Assembly: GCF_023715645.1 (NCBI RefSeq)
Contig: NZ_JAMBOP010000004.1
Span: 1 to 64,000, forward strand
DNA from: Bacillus cytotoxicus
Lineage (GTDB): Bacteria > Bacillota > Bacilli > Bacillales > Bacillaceae_G
DNA: 64,000 nucleotides
Reading direction: 5' to 3'
Shown: in pieces, positions 16,154-23,843 of the stretch
How the letters are laid out: the number at the start of each line of letters is the position of its first letter
Position numbering within the stretch: position 1 is the first letter of the stretch
Program-made: the position numbers and the translations under genes
Notes under the pieces: generated by a model
What the model was told of the DNA's origin: nothing
Databases searched by the model: none
The model's input: the letters and a program-made list of their open reading frames with translations, nothing else

Positions 16154-16771
16154 ATGATCATATCTCATGAACATAAATTCATCTTTTTAAAAACGAAAAA
16201 AACAGCCGGCACCAGTATCGAAATTTCATTATCAAGATATTGCGGCGATAAAGATATCATTACTCCGATAAGTCCTGATGATGAGAAAATTAGGGCTGAA
16301 TTTGGAAAACAACCCCAAAATTATCAAGGGGAATTTTATAATCATATTAGGGCAAAACACGTTAAGAATTTAATAGGAGAGGAAATATGGAACTCATATT
16401 ATAAGTTTTGCTTTGATAGAAACCCGTGGGACAAAGTCATATCGCTTTATCATTATAGAGGTAATCCGGCCACTGTTACTTTCGATGATTTTTTAAAATC
16501 CTCGGTGTTCCAGCGTTCATATAATTTTCCTATATATACAATTAATGATCAGTTAGCCGTCGACTATATTGGGAAATATGAAAATTTAGAGAATGACTTG
16601 AAGATGATCTGTAATAAAATTGGTTTACCTTTTGATGGCTGGCTGCCTAGGGCAAAAGGTAACTTCAGGAAAAATCATCAACATTATAGAACGTTTTACA
16701 ATAAACAACAAAAAGAATTAATCCAACACTACTATAAAAAAGAAATTGATTTACTCGGATATGAATATTGA
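16154..16771 (+). CDS. Sulfotransferase family 2-type protein (3)
   Basis: A 205-residue protein of the Sulfotransfer_2 (PF03567-like) type. The variant 5'-phosphosulfate loop KTAGTSIE is at residues 16-23 and the 3'-phosphate motif FDRNPWDKVISLYHYR at about 87-102 (Arg89, Ser97). This group includes eukaryotic and bacterial carbohydrate sulfotransferases such as chondroitin and heparan 2-O types. The start ATG follows AAAGGAGG at a good distance. It follows sulfotransferase 2 closely. Its different family from the other two implies at least two acceptor positions or sugars. It ends a plus-strand run; the GT4 gene begins about 280 bases later. Confidence 0.85.
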   Translation: MIISHEHKFIFLKTKKTAGTSIEISLSRYCGDKDIITPISPDDEKIRAEFGKQPQNYQGEFYNHIRAKHVKNLIGEEIWNSYYKFCFDRNPWDKVISLYHYRGNPATVTFDDFLKSSVFQRSYNFPIYTINDQLAVDYIGKYENLENDLKMICNKIGLPFDGWLPRAKGNFRKNHQHYRTFYNKQQKELIQHYYKKEIDLLGYEY

Positions 16772-17054
16772 AGCTTTTTTAGTCAAACTGAATAATAATG
16801 CTAACTAATCATGCAGTTTGATTAAGAAATTCCTCCTGTGAACTTCTTAATATATATCCATCTAGAAAATTTGAGGGCTGATTTAGGATGTCTGGATAGC
16901 CGTTTTCAGACCTTTTCTTATCTATGTATCTTAAATGCTAAACGCTTCTGACAGTAAGAACAAGAATTAAACGAGAGTATAATTTTGTTAAAAGTTCATA
17001 TAAATTCTAAGGTAAATATTTTTAACAATGGGTTTGTAAAAGGGGGCTTGACGA
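16772..17054. other. Intergenic region before the GT4 gene
   Basis: About 280 bases with no gene and no repeat recognised. A weak AAACTGAATAATAATG...CATGCAGTTTG inverted pairing follows the sulfotransferase stop and could act as a terminator. AGGGGG lies before the next start. Confidence 0.35.
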
Positions 17055-18344
17055 ATGAAAGTTGCGCTTCTAACAATGTTTAATGGTTTAGATAGTACGT
17101 ACTCATTAGTAAATGTTGTAGCAGAACAAATAAGGATGCTATTGGATGATGATAAACAGCCGATCATGCTTGTAAGTGAAAATTGTCCGCTTGATGCGCG
17201 GCATGGAATTTTTCTGGATGAACGGATTGAATGGAGAAAAGTGGTCAATCATCTCAACGGCAATCAAATACATTGGAGAGACTATACAGAGGCTAGCGGG
17301 AAAGTACATGATACTTTTTATCAGGAAGTGGATGTAATTGCGGATGATCTGGTAACAAAATTATCTGATGTAGATGCATGTATTATGCATGATATTCATT
17401 ATCAAGGCTGGCATTTACTCCATAATGTGGCGGTGAGAAAAGTACAAGAAAAGCTGCCGCATGTCAAATTTATCGCTTTTACTCATTCTGCTCCCGTAAA
17501 TCGTCCCCCAAATCCTAAATGGCCGTTTTCAGCAAGGTTTACACCCATGCCTAATACTATATATGTCTATCCTACCCAATCAGGAATTTCTGCACTCTCC
17601 AAACAGTACAATGCTCCTGAAGGGAACTGCCGAGCAGTCAATAACAGCCTTGATTTGTTAAATTATATGAGTGATGAAGTCAAGCTGCTTGGACAGGAAG
17701 TTGACCTCATGTCCCCTGATATACTTGTCGTTTACCCGGGGAGACTGACACCTGGAAAGAAATTTGAAAAAGTCGCATCGTTATGCGGAGCCATTAAGAA
17801 AAACTGCGAAAAGACGGTGAAAGTCATATTTTGCGATTTTCCAAGCGCGGATATTGGGACTAAACAATATAAAGCTTTAATTAAAGCACAGGGAATTTCA
17901 TTCGGTTTAGAACAAAATGATATGTTTTTTACTTCAGATATAGAAGCTTTTGAAAATGGATTCCCTAGAAAGGGTGTTTTAGAATTATTTTCCCTTTCTA
18001 ATCTTTTTATATGTCCTTCTTTTTCTGAATCGTTTGGATTAACCGTGTTAGAAGCGGCAAGTAAAGGTAATTTCATTGTATTAAATGAAAGAGTTCCTGC
18101 TTTGGAGGAAGTTGGAAAAGTATTGAATTCTTACTTTATGAAGTGGGATGCAAGAAATTTTGGGTATAATACCGCCGAAACATACCACCCTTCCGAGGAA
18201 ACATATTTGAAAGAACATGCAGAAATTATTATCAATCTAATGCGTGAAAATCACGTAATCCACGCGAAAACAATGACAAGACAACGTTATAGTCCTCAGT
18301 GGATATGGTTTAATCAACTAAAACCTATGTTGCAGCCCTTTTAA
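17055..18344 (+). CDS. GT4-type glycosyltransferase
   Basis: A 429-residue GT-B fold glycosyltransferase. The N-terminal half holds SLVNVVAEQIRMLL and a DACIMHDIHYQGWHLL acceptor-side segment. The C-terminal half begins DILVVYPGRLTPGKKFE (strand and nucleotide site) and carries SESFGLTVLEAASKG, the E-x7-E motif of the GT4 family. It is likely to transfer a sugar from a nucleotide donor to the spore-surface acceptor or to a growing glycan. It is cytosolic, with no membrane segment. ATG 17055 follows AGGGGG. It is the last plus-strand gene of the sulfation island and converges on the second DUF3794-like gene. Donor and acceptor unknown. Confidence 0.85.
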   Translation: MKVALLTMFNGLDSTYSLVNVVAEQIRMLLDDDKQPIMLVSENCPLDARHGIFLDERIEWRKVVNHLNGNQIHWRDYTEASGKVHDTFYQEVDVIADDLVTKLSDVDACIMHDIHYQGWHLLHNVAVRKVQEKLPHVKFIAFTHSAPVNRPPNPKWPFSARFTPMPNTIYVYPTQSGISALSKQYNAPEGNCRAVNNSLDLLNYMSDEVKLLGQEVDLMSPDILVVYPGRLTPGKKFEKVASLCGAIKKNCEKTVKVIFCDFPSADIGTKQYKALIKAQGISFGLEQNDMFFTSDIEAFENGFPRKGVLELFSLSNLFICPSFSESFGLTVLEAASKGNFIVLNERVPALEEVGKVLNSYFMKWDARNFGYNTAETYHPSEETYLKEHAEIIINLMRENHVIHAKTMTRQRYSPQWIWFNQLKPMLQPF

Positions 18345-18407
18345 GTGCTAATCTTTCGCTGTTATACTTCGTCGTTCAGTAGCTGATTTCTACCCCGTAA
18401 AGCAAAA

Positions 18408-18442
18408 TAACCCCCCCATCAGTCGAATACTGATGGGGGGTT
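18408..18442. terminator. Shared terminator of GT4 and DUF3794-like genes
   Basis: Stem CCCCCCATCAGT / ACTGATGGGGGG with a five-base loop between converging genes; T-rich on the minus side. Confidence 0.85.
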
Positions 18443-18445
18443 CTG

Positions 18446-19105
18446 TCAATAGTTGGTTTTTCTTACTTTTTCAATACATATCTTAACAATATCTTTTTCT
18501 ACAAACTTAAAGGCGACTGAATGATCATGTCCGCCAAAATTCGCTTCATGCGCAAAAACCTCGCATAAAATACCCTGTTGGATAATACGGAATTGATCTC
18601 CCTCCTTGATGCCATCCTGTTGAGTAATACCGCATTGATCATCCCCTTCCTTGATATCATTTTGTTCAATCAGACATTGAAATGGGATTTCGTCTTTAAT
18701 TACATGGTTCGGAACCTCACAACCGTCTATTACTGCCGTATAGGTTATGGTTTTATGAATCACACCACAAATAACAACCACTTCCGGACATACCTTTTCA
18801 ATGTTAGCTACTACCGTTTTAGTGGCACAGGCAGTTCCCTTTTTTGCAGGAGGCACCAGTTGCGTCTTATGCTCCACTATAATTTTACAACATAATTCTT
18901 TCCGAGGAATACGGGGTGAAAACGCGCAAATACAATGACAACTTAATGTTCTAATAGCTCCATTACAATCTTTCCCTGTAATACACCCATTCTCAGGATC
19001 AAAATTTATAAAAGTCAGGGTGGTTGTTCTGGAGGCTCCTCTTAATAAAAAATCAACTTCAGTTCCTGGTTTTAATATACATAATTGATTACACAAACCA
19101 TTCAT
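18446..19105 (-). CDS. Cys-rich spore-type protein with DUF3794-like domain
   Basis: A 219-residue protein. Residues 1-65 form a small Cys-containing domain (LCNQLCILKPGTEVDFLL ... CHCICAFSP). Residues 72-215 match the C-terminal domain of the gene at 8301-9464: HKTQLVPPA, CPEVVVICGVIHKTITY, IPFQCLIEQND and VEKDIVKICIEK. A repeated KEGD stretch (DIKEGDD, GIKEGDQ) suggests a small internal duplication. DUF3794/SPOCS domains occur in spore coat assembly proteins. No signal peptide. I chose ATG 19105, with GAAGGAGGTG nine bases before; a GTG six codons upstream precedes that site. With its paralogue it frames the sulfation genes. Confidence 0.8.
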   Translation of the reverse strand: MNGLCNQLCILKPGTEVDFLLRGASRTTTLTFINFDPENGCITGKDCNGAIRTLSCHCICAFSPRIPRKELCCKIIVEHKTQLVPPAKKGTACATKTVVANIEKVCPEVVVICGVIHKTITYTAVIDGCEVPNHVIKDEIPFQCLIEQNDIKEGDDQCGITQQDGIKEGDQFRIIQQGILCEVFAHEANFGGHDHSVAFKFVEKDIVKICIEKVRKTNY

Positions 19106-19164
19106 TTCGAGCACCTCCTTCACTTAAATTCCGGTACTATATTACTCTATGTCATTATCATTGC

Positions 19165-19173
19165 TATTGTATG
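19165..19173 (-). promoter_or_regulatory. Candidate mother-cell sigma -10 element
   Basis: On the minus strand CATACAATA fits SigK (CATANNNTA) and also SigE-like CATACAAT, about 60 bases before the ATG at 19105. No firm -35. Tentative. Confidence 0.4.
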
Positions 19174-19351
19174 GGCATACAAACAGACGGATAAGCCTTG
19201 ATATAACTAAGTGGATCCGTCAATCATTTCTGTAATTGTATGAACGACTTGTGATGATTTTTTTGATCTTATTGTTTGTATGTTTTAAGGTATGTTGAAG
19301 AATCCCAATGGGTTACCGTAACATTGCACCATGTCATTTTTGGAAAAATAC

Positions 19352-19500
19352 AGGTTCATCACCAAAAGACGGGGATGACATATAGATAGATGTACACTCT
19401 ACTCCGAGTGGACGCTTTCCGCGGGCGAGAGCGAGCCTCCTCGGCAAGCCTGCGGGGTCTCACTTTCAAAAAATCAACCCCATGTTACGGTGATGAACCT
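19352..19500. mobile_element. MITE-like element with 12-base inverted ends
   Basis: AGGTTCATCACC at the left and GGTGATGAACCT at the right are perfect inverted ends, 149 bases apart. The interior (CGAGTGGACGCTTTCCGCGG ... AAGCCTGCGGGGTCTCAC) is much richer in G and C than anything nearby. No coding frame. It is probably a miniature or remnant insertion element; an ISL3-like origin is a guess. It lies between the island and fabI. Confidence 0.6.
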
Positions 19501-19535
19501 ATGTAGAGTAAAAACTATATAATTTTCTCTATACT

Positions 19536-19584
19536 AAAAAAGCCCTCCTGAATCGTACTTTTTACAATTCAAGAGGGCTTTTTA
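19536..19584 (-). terminator. fabI terminator
   Basis: AAAGCCCTC...GAGGGCTTT stem with flanking AAT/ATT pairing, and T-run on the minus strand after the fabI stop. Confidence 0.85.
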
Positions 19585-19614
19585 TTTTAAATATAGTCAA
19601 TTTATCTTTTCGTA

Positions 19615-20391
19615 CTAACCTAAAATATGATATCCAGAATCCACATGAATATTCTCGCCAGTCACACCACTTGCTAAGTCACTGAATAAGAATAATGCTG
19701 TGTTTCCTACTTCTTCTTGCGTTACGTTACGACGCATTGGCGCACGTTCTTCAATTTGTTTTAAGATGCTGTTGAAGTCGCCAACACCTTTTGCAGATAA
19801 TGTACGAATTGGTCCTGCTGAAACAGCGTTAACACGAATATTATGCTTCCCTAAGTCGTTCGCTAAATATTTTACGCTCGCTTCTAATGATGCTTTTGCA
19901 ACGCCCATTACGTTGTAGTTTGATACAACGCGTTCGCCGCCAAGGTACGTTAATGTAACAATGCTTCCGCCCTCTGTCATTACTTCTTTTGCTACTTTTG
20001 ATACAGCTGTTAAAGAGAATGAGCTAATATTTTGTGCTAATAAGAAACCATTACGAGATGTATCAACGAACTCACCTTTTAAATCATCGCGGTCTGCGAA
20101 TGCAATACAGTGAGCTAGTCCATGAATAACACCAACCTCTTCCTTAATTGTTTGGAAGCAGTTTGCGATATCTTCATCATTTGTCACATCACATGGCAAT
20201 ACAAGTGATTTTTGTCCTTCTAATGATTCTGCTAAATCACGTACATTCTTTTCCAAACGCTCTCCAGCATATGTGAAAATTAAGTTTGCTCCTGCGTTAT
20301 GTAATGAACGAGCAATACCCCAAGCGATGCTTCGTTGGTTTGCAACACCCATTACAACAATATTTTTTCCTTTTAGATTGAGAAGATCCAT
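19615..20391 (-). CDS. fabI: Enoyl-ACP reductase FabI
   Basis: A 258-residue enoyl-acyl-carrier-protein reductase, the last reductive step of each fatty acid elongation cycle. Seen: N-terminal nucleotide motif GVANQRSIAWGIA, catalytic Tyr-x6-Tyr-x8-Lys region (TYLGGERVVSNYNVMGVAKASLE, with the two Tyr and Lys), SAGPIRTLSAKGV and the NIHVDSGYHILG end. Length is standard. AGGAGGATAAAT precedes the ATG. Upstream is a FapR-like palindrome, so it is expected to belong to the FapR regulon. In B. anthracis and relatives fabI borders the exosporium cluster, as it does here. Confidence 0.96.
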   Translation of the reverse strand: MDLLNLKGKNIVVMGVANQRSIAWGIARSLHNAGANLIFTYAGERLEKNVRDLAESLEGQKSLVLPCDVTNDEDIANCFQTIKEEVGVIHGLAHCIAFADRDDLKGEFVDTSRNGFLLAQNISSFSLTAVSKVAKEVMTEGGSIVTLTYLGGERVVSNYNVMGVAKASLEASVKYLANDLGKHNIRVNAVSAGPIRTLSAKGVGDFNSILKQIEERAPMRRNVTQEEVGNTALFLFSDLASGVTGENIHVDSGYHILG

Positions 20392-20428
20392 TTATTTATC
20401 CTCCTATTTTCGTAAATAACAGTAGTTA

Positions 20429-20445
20429 TTAGTACCTGATACTAT
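20429..20445. promoter_or_regulatory. FapR-type operator before fabI
   Basis: TTAGTACCTGATACTAT, a 17-base imperfect palindrome close to the known FapR consensus (TTAGTACCNNGTACTAA-like), about 40 bases before the fabI start and followed by ATAAT-rich promoter DNA on the minus strand. FapR represses lipid synthesis genes in Gram-positives. Confidence 0.75.
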
Positions 20446-20745
20446 TTTTATAATATCACAAATTATCCATAAGGCAAAATAAAAAATCATTTTCTACTAT
20501 ATAATACTTCTTTATTTCAATACAGAAGTATCACAATCCTGCCTTATATATTTGTAGCAAGCAAAACATTTTGTAGTTTCTTACATAAGAATCACATAAT
20601 CTTCAATATAATACATTTCTTTCCCCAACATCTGACATTCCCCTACCTAAATTTAAACAACTTATTTGCAAACAACAAAAAATCAGCTAAGATGGTAATA
20701 GTGTCTTTTTTAATAACAATGAGTAATAGAAAGGAATACAGTACG
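20446..20745. other. AT-rich divergent promoter region
   Basis: About 300 bases between fabI and the FtsW/RodA-type gene with no gene, repeat or hairpin that I can support. Promoters for both are expected here. Confidence 0.4.
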
Positions 20746-21909
20746 GTGAAAGATAAAAATTCTCGATATCAAATAGATTACGTTTTAATTCTAATTGTAC
20801 TAGCAATCGCTATAGTAAGTTGCTTTGCCATCGCAAGTGCACAGCCGTCCTTGCCTCCAAATTTACAAAAGGTTAACTTCGTGGCTAAACAAATTCAATG
20901 GTATGTAATTGGCGCGATCGCAGTTGCTGCTATTATGGTCATCGATTTTGATCGTTATAAGCAAATTTGTTGGTATTTATACGGATTCGCAATGGTTCTT
21001 CTTCTTGGTCTTGAGTTTCATTTCCCTGGTGCTCAAACGATTAAAGGGGCAACCGCTTGGTATTCATTGCCAGCAGGGCTTGGTAATTTCCAACCTTCTG
21101 AAGTCATGAAAATCTTTCTAATCCTTGTTGTTGGCCGTCTTATTGTAGACCATAATGAAAAATATGTAGTTCGAACACCGCACGAAGATTTACTCTTGCT
21201 TGGGAAAATATTCGCCGCAAGTTTACCACCGTTATTATTAATTGCAAAAGAACCAGATTTAGGGAATACGATGGTAATTTCAGCAATGCTTGCTTCAATG
21301 ATTTTAGTATCTGGGATTCGCTGGCGCTTTATTTTCGGTTTAGCTGGTATTGTCACTGCCGTTGGTGCGTTACTTGTATATATTTACTTTGCTCACACAG
21401 CATTCTTTAAAGCACATATTTTACAAGAATATCAATTAGATCGTTTCTATGGTTGGTTAGCACCTTATGAATACCCAACGCAAGGTTATCAGTTAACTCA
21501 GGCTCTTCTAGCGACTGGGTCAGGTGAATTGTACGGAAAAGGCTGGGGAAATGGACAAGTATACTTCCCTGAACCTCATACAGACTTTATCTTTACAAAC
21601 ATTGTTGAGAAGTTTGGATTTTTAGGAGGAAGCGTCGTTATTTCACTATACTTCCTACTGATTTATCGTATGATTCACATTGCCTTAGAAAGTAATGATC
21701 CATACGGCAGTTATATATGCGCCGGAACGATCGGGATGTTTACATTCCAAGTATTCCAAAATATTGGTATGACAATTGGACTACTTCCTATTACCGGTAT
21801 TACATTACCGCTTCTAAGCTACGGTGGTAGTTCCTTGGTCACCTATCTGATTGCCATTGGCTTTATTCTGAACGTACAGTCGCGAACGAAGAAATTTATG
21901 TTTGATTAA
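20746..21909 (+). CDS. FtsW/RodA/SpoVE-family peptidoglycan polymerase
   Basis: A 387-residue integral membrane protein of the SEDS family with about ten membrane segments, the first at residues 10-30 (IDYVLILIVLAIAIVSCFAIA). Family signatures: QPSEVMKIFLIL, AKEPDLGNTMVI, the long extracellular loop QLDRFYGWLAPYEYPTQGYQLTQALLATGSGELYGKGWGNG with the PEPHTDFIF motif, and LPLLSYGGSSL. SEDS proteins polymerise lipid II glycan strands with a cognate class B PBP. Which of the FtsW, RodA or SpoVE roles it fills cannot be told here. GTG 20746 was chosen for its AAAGGA site; two upstream ATGs lack one. Confidence 0.88.
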   Translation: MKDKNSRYQIDYVLILIVLAIAIVSCFAIASAQPSLPPNLQKVNFVAKQIQWYVIGAIAVAAIMVIDFDRYKQICWYLYGFAMVLLLGLEFHFPGAQTIKGATAWYSLPAGLGNFQPSEVMKIFLILVVGRLIVDHNEKYVVRTPHEDLLLLGKIFAASLPPLLLIAKEPDLGNTMVISAMLASMILVSGIRWRFIFGLAGIVTAVGALLVYIYFAHTAFFKAHILQEYQLDRFYGWLAPYEYPTQGYQLTQALLATGSGELYGKGWGNGQVYFPEPHTDFIFTNIVEKFGFLGGSVVISLYFLLIYRMIHIALESNDPYGSYICAGTIGMFTFQVFQNIGMTIGLLPITGITLPLLSYGGSSLVTYLIAIGFILNVQSRTKKFMFD

Positions 21910-21937
21910 ACCATATCGAGTAGATATGGTTTTTTTC
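21909..21937 (+). terminator. Terminator after the SEDS gene
   Basis: AACCATATC-GAGTA-GATATGGTT followed by seven T, overlapping the stop codon. Confidence 0.88.
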
Positions 21938-21985
21938 TTACCTTCTTAGCGGTATACTAATCAAAAAAGACGGAGGTGATCTCAT

Positions 21986-22726
21986 ATGAAATATGATGTT
22001 ATTGGCGATATTCACGGCTGTTTAGAGGAGTTTCAAGCATTAACAAAACAGCTTGGTTATACATGGGATAGCGGGTTACCTGTTCATCCGCAAAAGCGCC
22101 AGCTTGCTTTCGTAGGCGATATTACAGATCGCGGGCCTCATTCTCTTCGAATGATTGAAATTGTGTGGGAGCTTGTCATACATAAGAAAGAAGCATATTA
22201 TGCCCCTGGGAATCATTGCAATAAATTATATCGTTACTTTCTTGGGCGTAAAGTACAAGTAACACATGGCTTAGAAACAACCGTTGCAGAATACGAGGCA
22301 TTACACACACGCAATCAAAAGATTATTCAGAAAAAGTTTATTGACTTGTACGAACAATCACCACTCTATCACGTACTAGATAACGGCAAACTCGTTGTTT
22401 GTCACGCTGGTATTCGCCAAGATTATATCGGCAGAAGTGATAAGAAAGTGCAAACTTTCGTTTTATACGGTGATATTACAGGTGAAAAGCACCCTGACGG
22501 TTCTCCTGTCCGCCGTGACTGGGCGAAGCAATATGGCGGGGAGGCCTGGATTGTATATGGGCATACACCTGTACAAGAACCTCGATTCGTCAATCATACG
22601 GTGAATATCGATACTGGATCTGTATTTGGCGGGAAATTAACAGGACTTCGTTATCCAGAAATGAAGACCGTTTCAGTTCCTTCTTCAATGCCATTTGTAC
22701 CAGAAAAATTCCGCTCTATTGACTAA
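21986..22726 (+). CDS. prpE: Bis(5'-nucleosyl)-tetraphosphatase PrpE
   Basis: A 246-residue metallophosphoesterase. The metal-binding boxes GDIHGCLEE (residues 7-15), [10 protein letters not shown] (about 44-53) and GNHCNK (about 78-83), then VVCHAGI and YGHTPV, are complete. B. subtilis PrpE splits Ap4A-type dinucleotides and has been linked with spore germination. GGAGGTGAT precedes the ATG. It converges on the rluD-type gene with a shared terminator. Confidence 0.92.
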   Translation: MKYDVIGDIHGCLEEFQALTKQLGYTWDSGLPVHPQKRQLAFVGDITDRGPHSLRMIEIVWELVIHKKEAYYAPGNHCNKLYRYFLGRKVQVTHGLETTVAEYEALHTRNQKIIQKKFIDLYEQSPLYHVLDNGKLVVCHAGIRQDYIGRSDKKVQTFVLYGDITGEKHPDGSPVRRDWAKQYGGEAWIVYGHTPVQEPRFVNHTVNIDTGSVFGGKLTGLRYPEMKTVSVPSSMPFVPEKFRSID

Positions 22727-22763
22727 AAAAAGCTGATGGAATCACGATTCCATCAGCTTTTTC
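22725..22763. terminator. Shared terminator of prpE and the RluD-type gene
   Basis: AAAGCTGATGGAATC / GATTCCATCAGCTTT perfect stem, flanked by A and T runs. Confidence 0.9.
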
Positions 22764-23638
22764 ATATCTTCAGGCAACTCCGCATGAAATGTCAGTTGCT
22801 TTTCTAATATCGGGTGATAAAATGTTAAACTTGTGCTATGCAGGGCTTGTCTTTTTATTTCATCCGTTTTCCCGCCATACAAATCATCACCAAGTAACGC
22901 ATGACCAAGATGCGCCATATGTACTCTAATTTGATGCGTCCGCCCTGTCTCTAATTGAAGTGCCACATGCGTTTTATCTTTCCATCTTTTTTGCAAATGA
23001 AAATGAGTCACAGCTCGCTGGCCATCCCCCTGCACGATGCGTTCAATAATACTATCATCTTTTCGTGCAATTGGAGCGTCAATTGTTCCACTATCCTCTG
23101 CGACGATTCCATGGACAATTGCTTCATATGTTCTTTTTACTTGTTTTTGCTGATGTTGCTTTGATAACAAATGGTGAATAAAACGATTTTTCGCAATTAA
23201 CATTAAACCGGATGTATCCCGGTCAAGCCTTGTGACGATATGAACTGTACTCGCAAGATTTTGCTGATCATAATAATGCAAAAGAGCATTGGCTACGCTC
23301 CCGCTCGGATGCTCTCTTGACGGAATTGTTGACATATAAGGCCTTTTATTAATAACAAGGACCGAATCATCTTCATACACAACAGAAAGAGGGATATTCT
23401 CACTTAACATCCCTTCACTTCTTTGCTCAGGTGGAAAACAGACTGCTAACTTTTCACCTTCTTGCAAAACATGACGCACATTTACATGATGTTCATTCAC
23501 TTCAATCGCACCGCCATGAAACTTTATATCTGTTAACGCTGCTTTTGAAATACCTTTCGCTTTCAAAAATTCTCGAATAAGCATTCCTTCATCAGCTTTT
23601 GTTATACACCAAGTTAACATAAATCTTCTCAATTGCAT
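22742..23638 (-). CDS. RluA/RluD-family pseudouridine synthase (YjbO-like)
   Basis: A 298-residue enzyme. It has a short S4-like N-terminal part (residues 15-70: FLKAKGISKAALTDIKFHGGAIEVN). The catalytic domain carries HIVTRLDRDTSGLMLIAK, whose Asp in RLDRDTSG is the nucleophile, then KRTYEAIVHG, LQLETGRTHQIRVHMAHLGHALLGD and LYGG. It makes pseudouridine in rRNA or tRNA; the target site is unknown for this paralogue. It is transcribed with nadK and yjbM, but a bcr-like repeat and a hairpin separate it from nadK. The start is uncertain by a few codons: ATG 23638 has AGAGGG upstream, and an ATG six codons later is possible. Confidence 0.88.
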   Translation of the reverse strand: MQLRRFMLTWCITKADEGMLIREFLKAKGISKAALTDIKFHGGAIEVNEHHVNVRHVLQEGEKLAVCFPPEQRSEGMLSENIPLSVVYEDDSVLVINKRPYMSTIPSREHPSGSVANALLHYYDQQNLASTVHIVTRLDRDTSGLMLIAKNRFIHHLLSKQHQQKQVKRTYEAIVHGIVAEDSGTIDAPIARKDDSIIERIVQGDGQRAVTHFHLQKRWKDKTHVALQLETGRTHQIRVHMAHLGHALLGDDLYGGKTDEIKRQALHSTSLTFYHPILEKQLTFHAELPEDMKKLMES

Positions 23639-23689
23639 AACTCTCTTCTAACCCTCTCTAATGATATGTTCACGATGCAAAAACGCCCG

Positions 23690-23800
23690 TATGAACCTAA
23701 TTAGCCGGTCTAAGAGGTCCTTGACCGCTTCTATGCATGGTCAGACGCTCTCGATCCCCTAAAAAGAAAGGGGTTTTTGTGTCGTTGTTTCAACTTATAT
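23690..23800 (+). repeat. bcr-like repeat, right-hand part
   Basis: TTGACCGCTTCTATGCATGG, TCAGACGCTCTCG and AAAGAAAGGGGTTTTTGTGTCG match the right half of the family; the left half is replaced or strongly diverged. Lies between nadK and the rluD-type gene, in antisense to both. Confidence 0.7.
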
Positions 23801-23805
23801 TGATA

Positions 23806-23833
23806 TAGCAGCGGGAAAAGGACCCGCTGCTAT
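23806..23833 (-). terminator. GC-rich hairpin after nadK
   Basis: AGCAGCGGG / CCCGCTGCT stem eleven bases after the nadK stop. No strong T-run follows, so it may be a weak terminator or an RNA 3' stabiliser. Confidence 0.55.
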
Positions 23834-23843
23834 AAGTTTCCCC

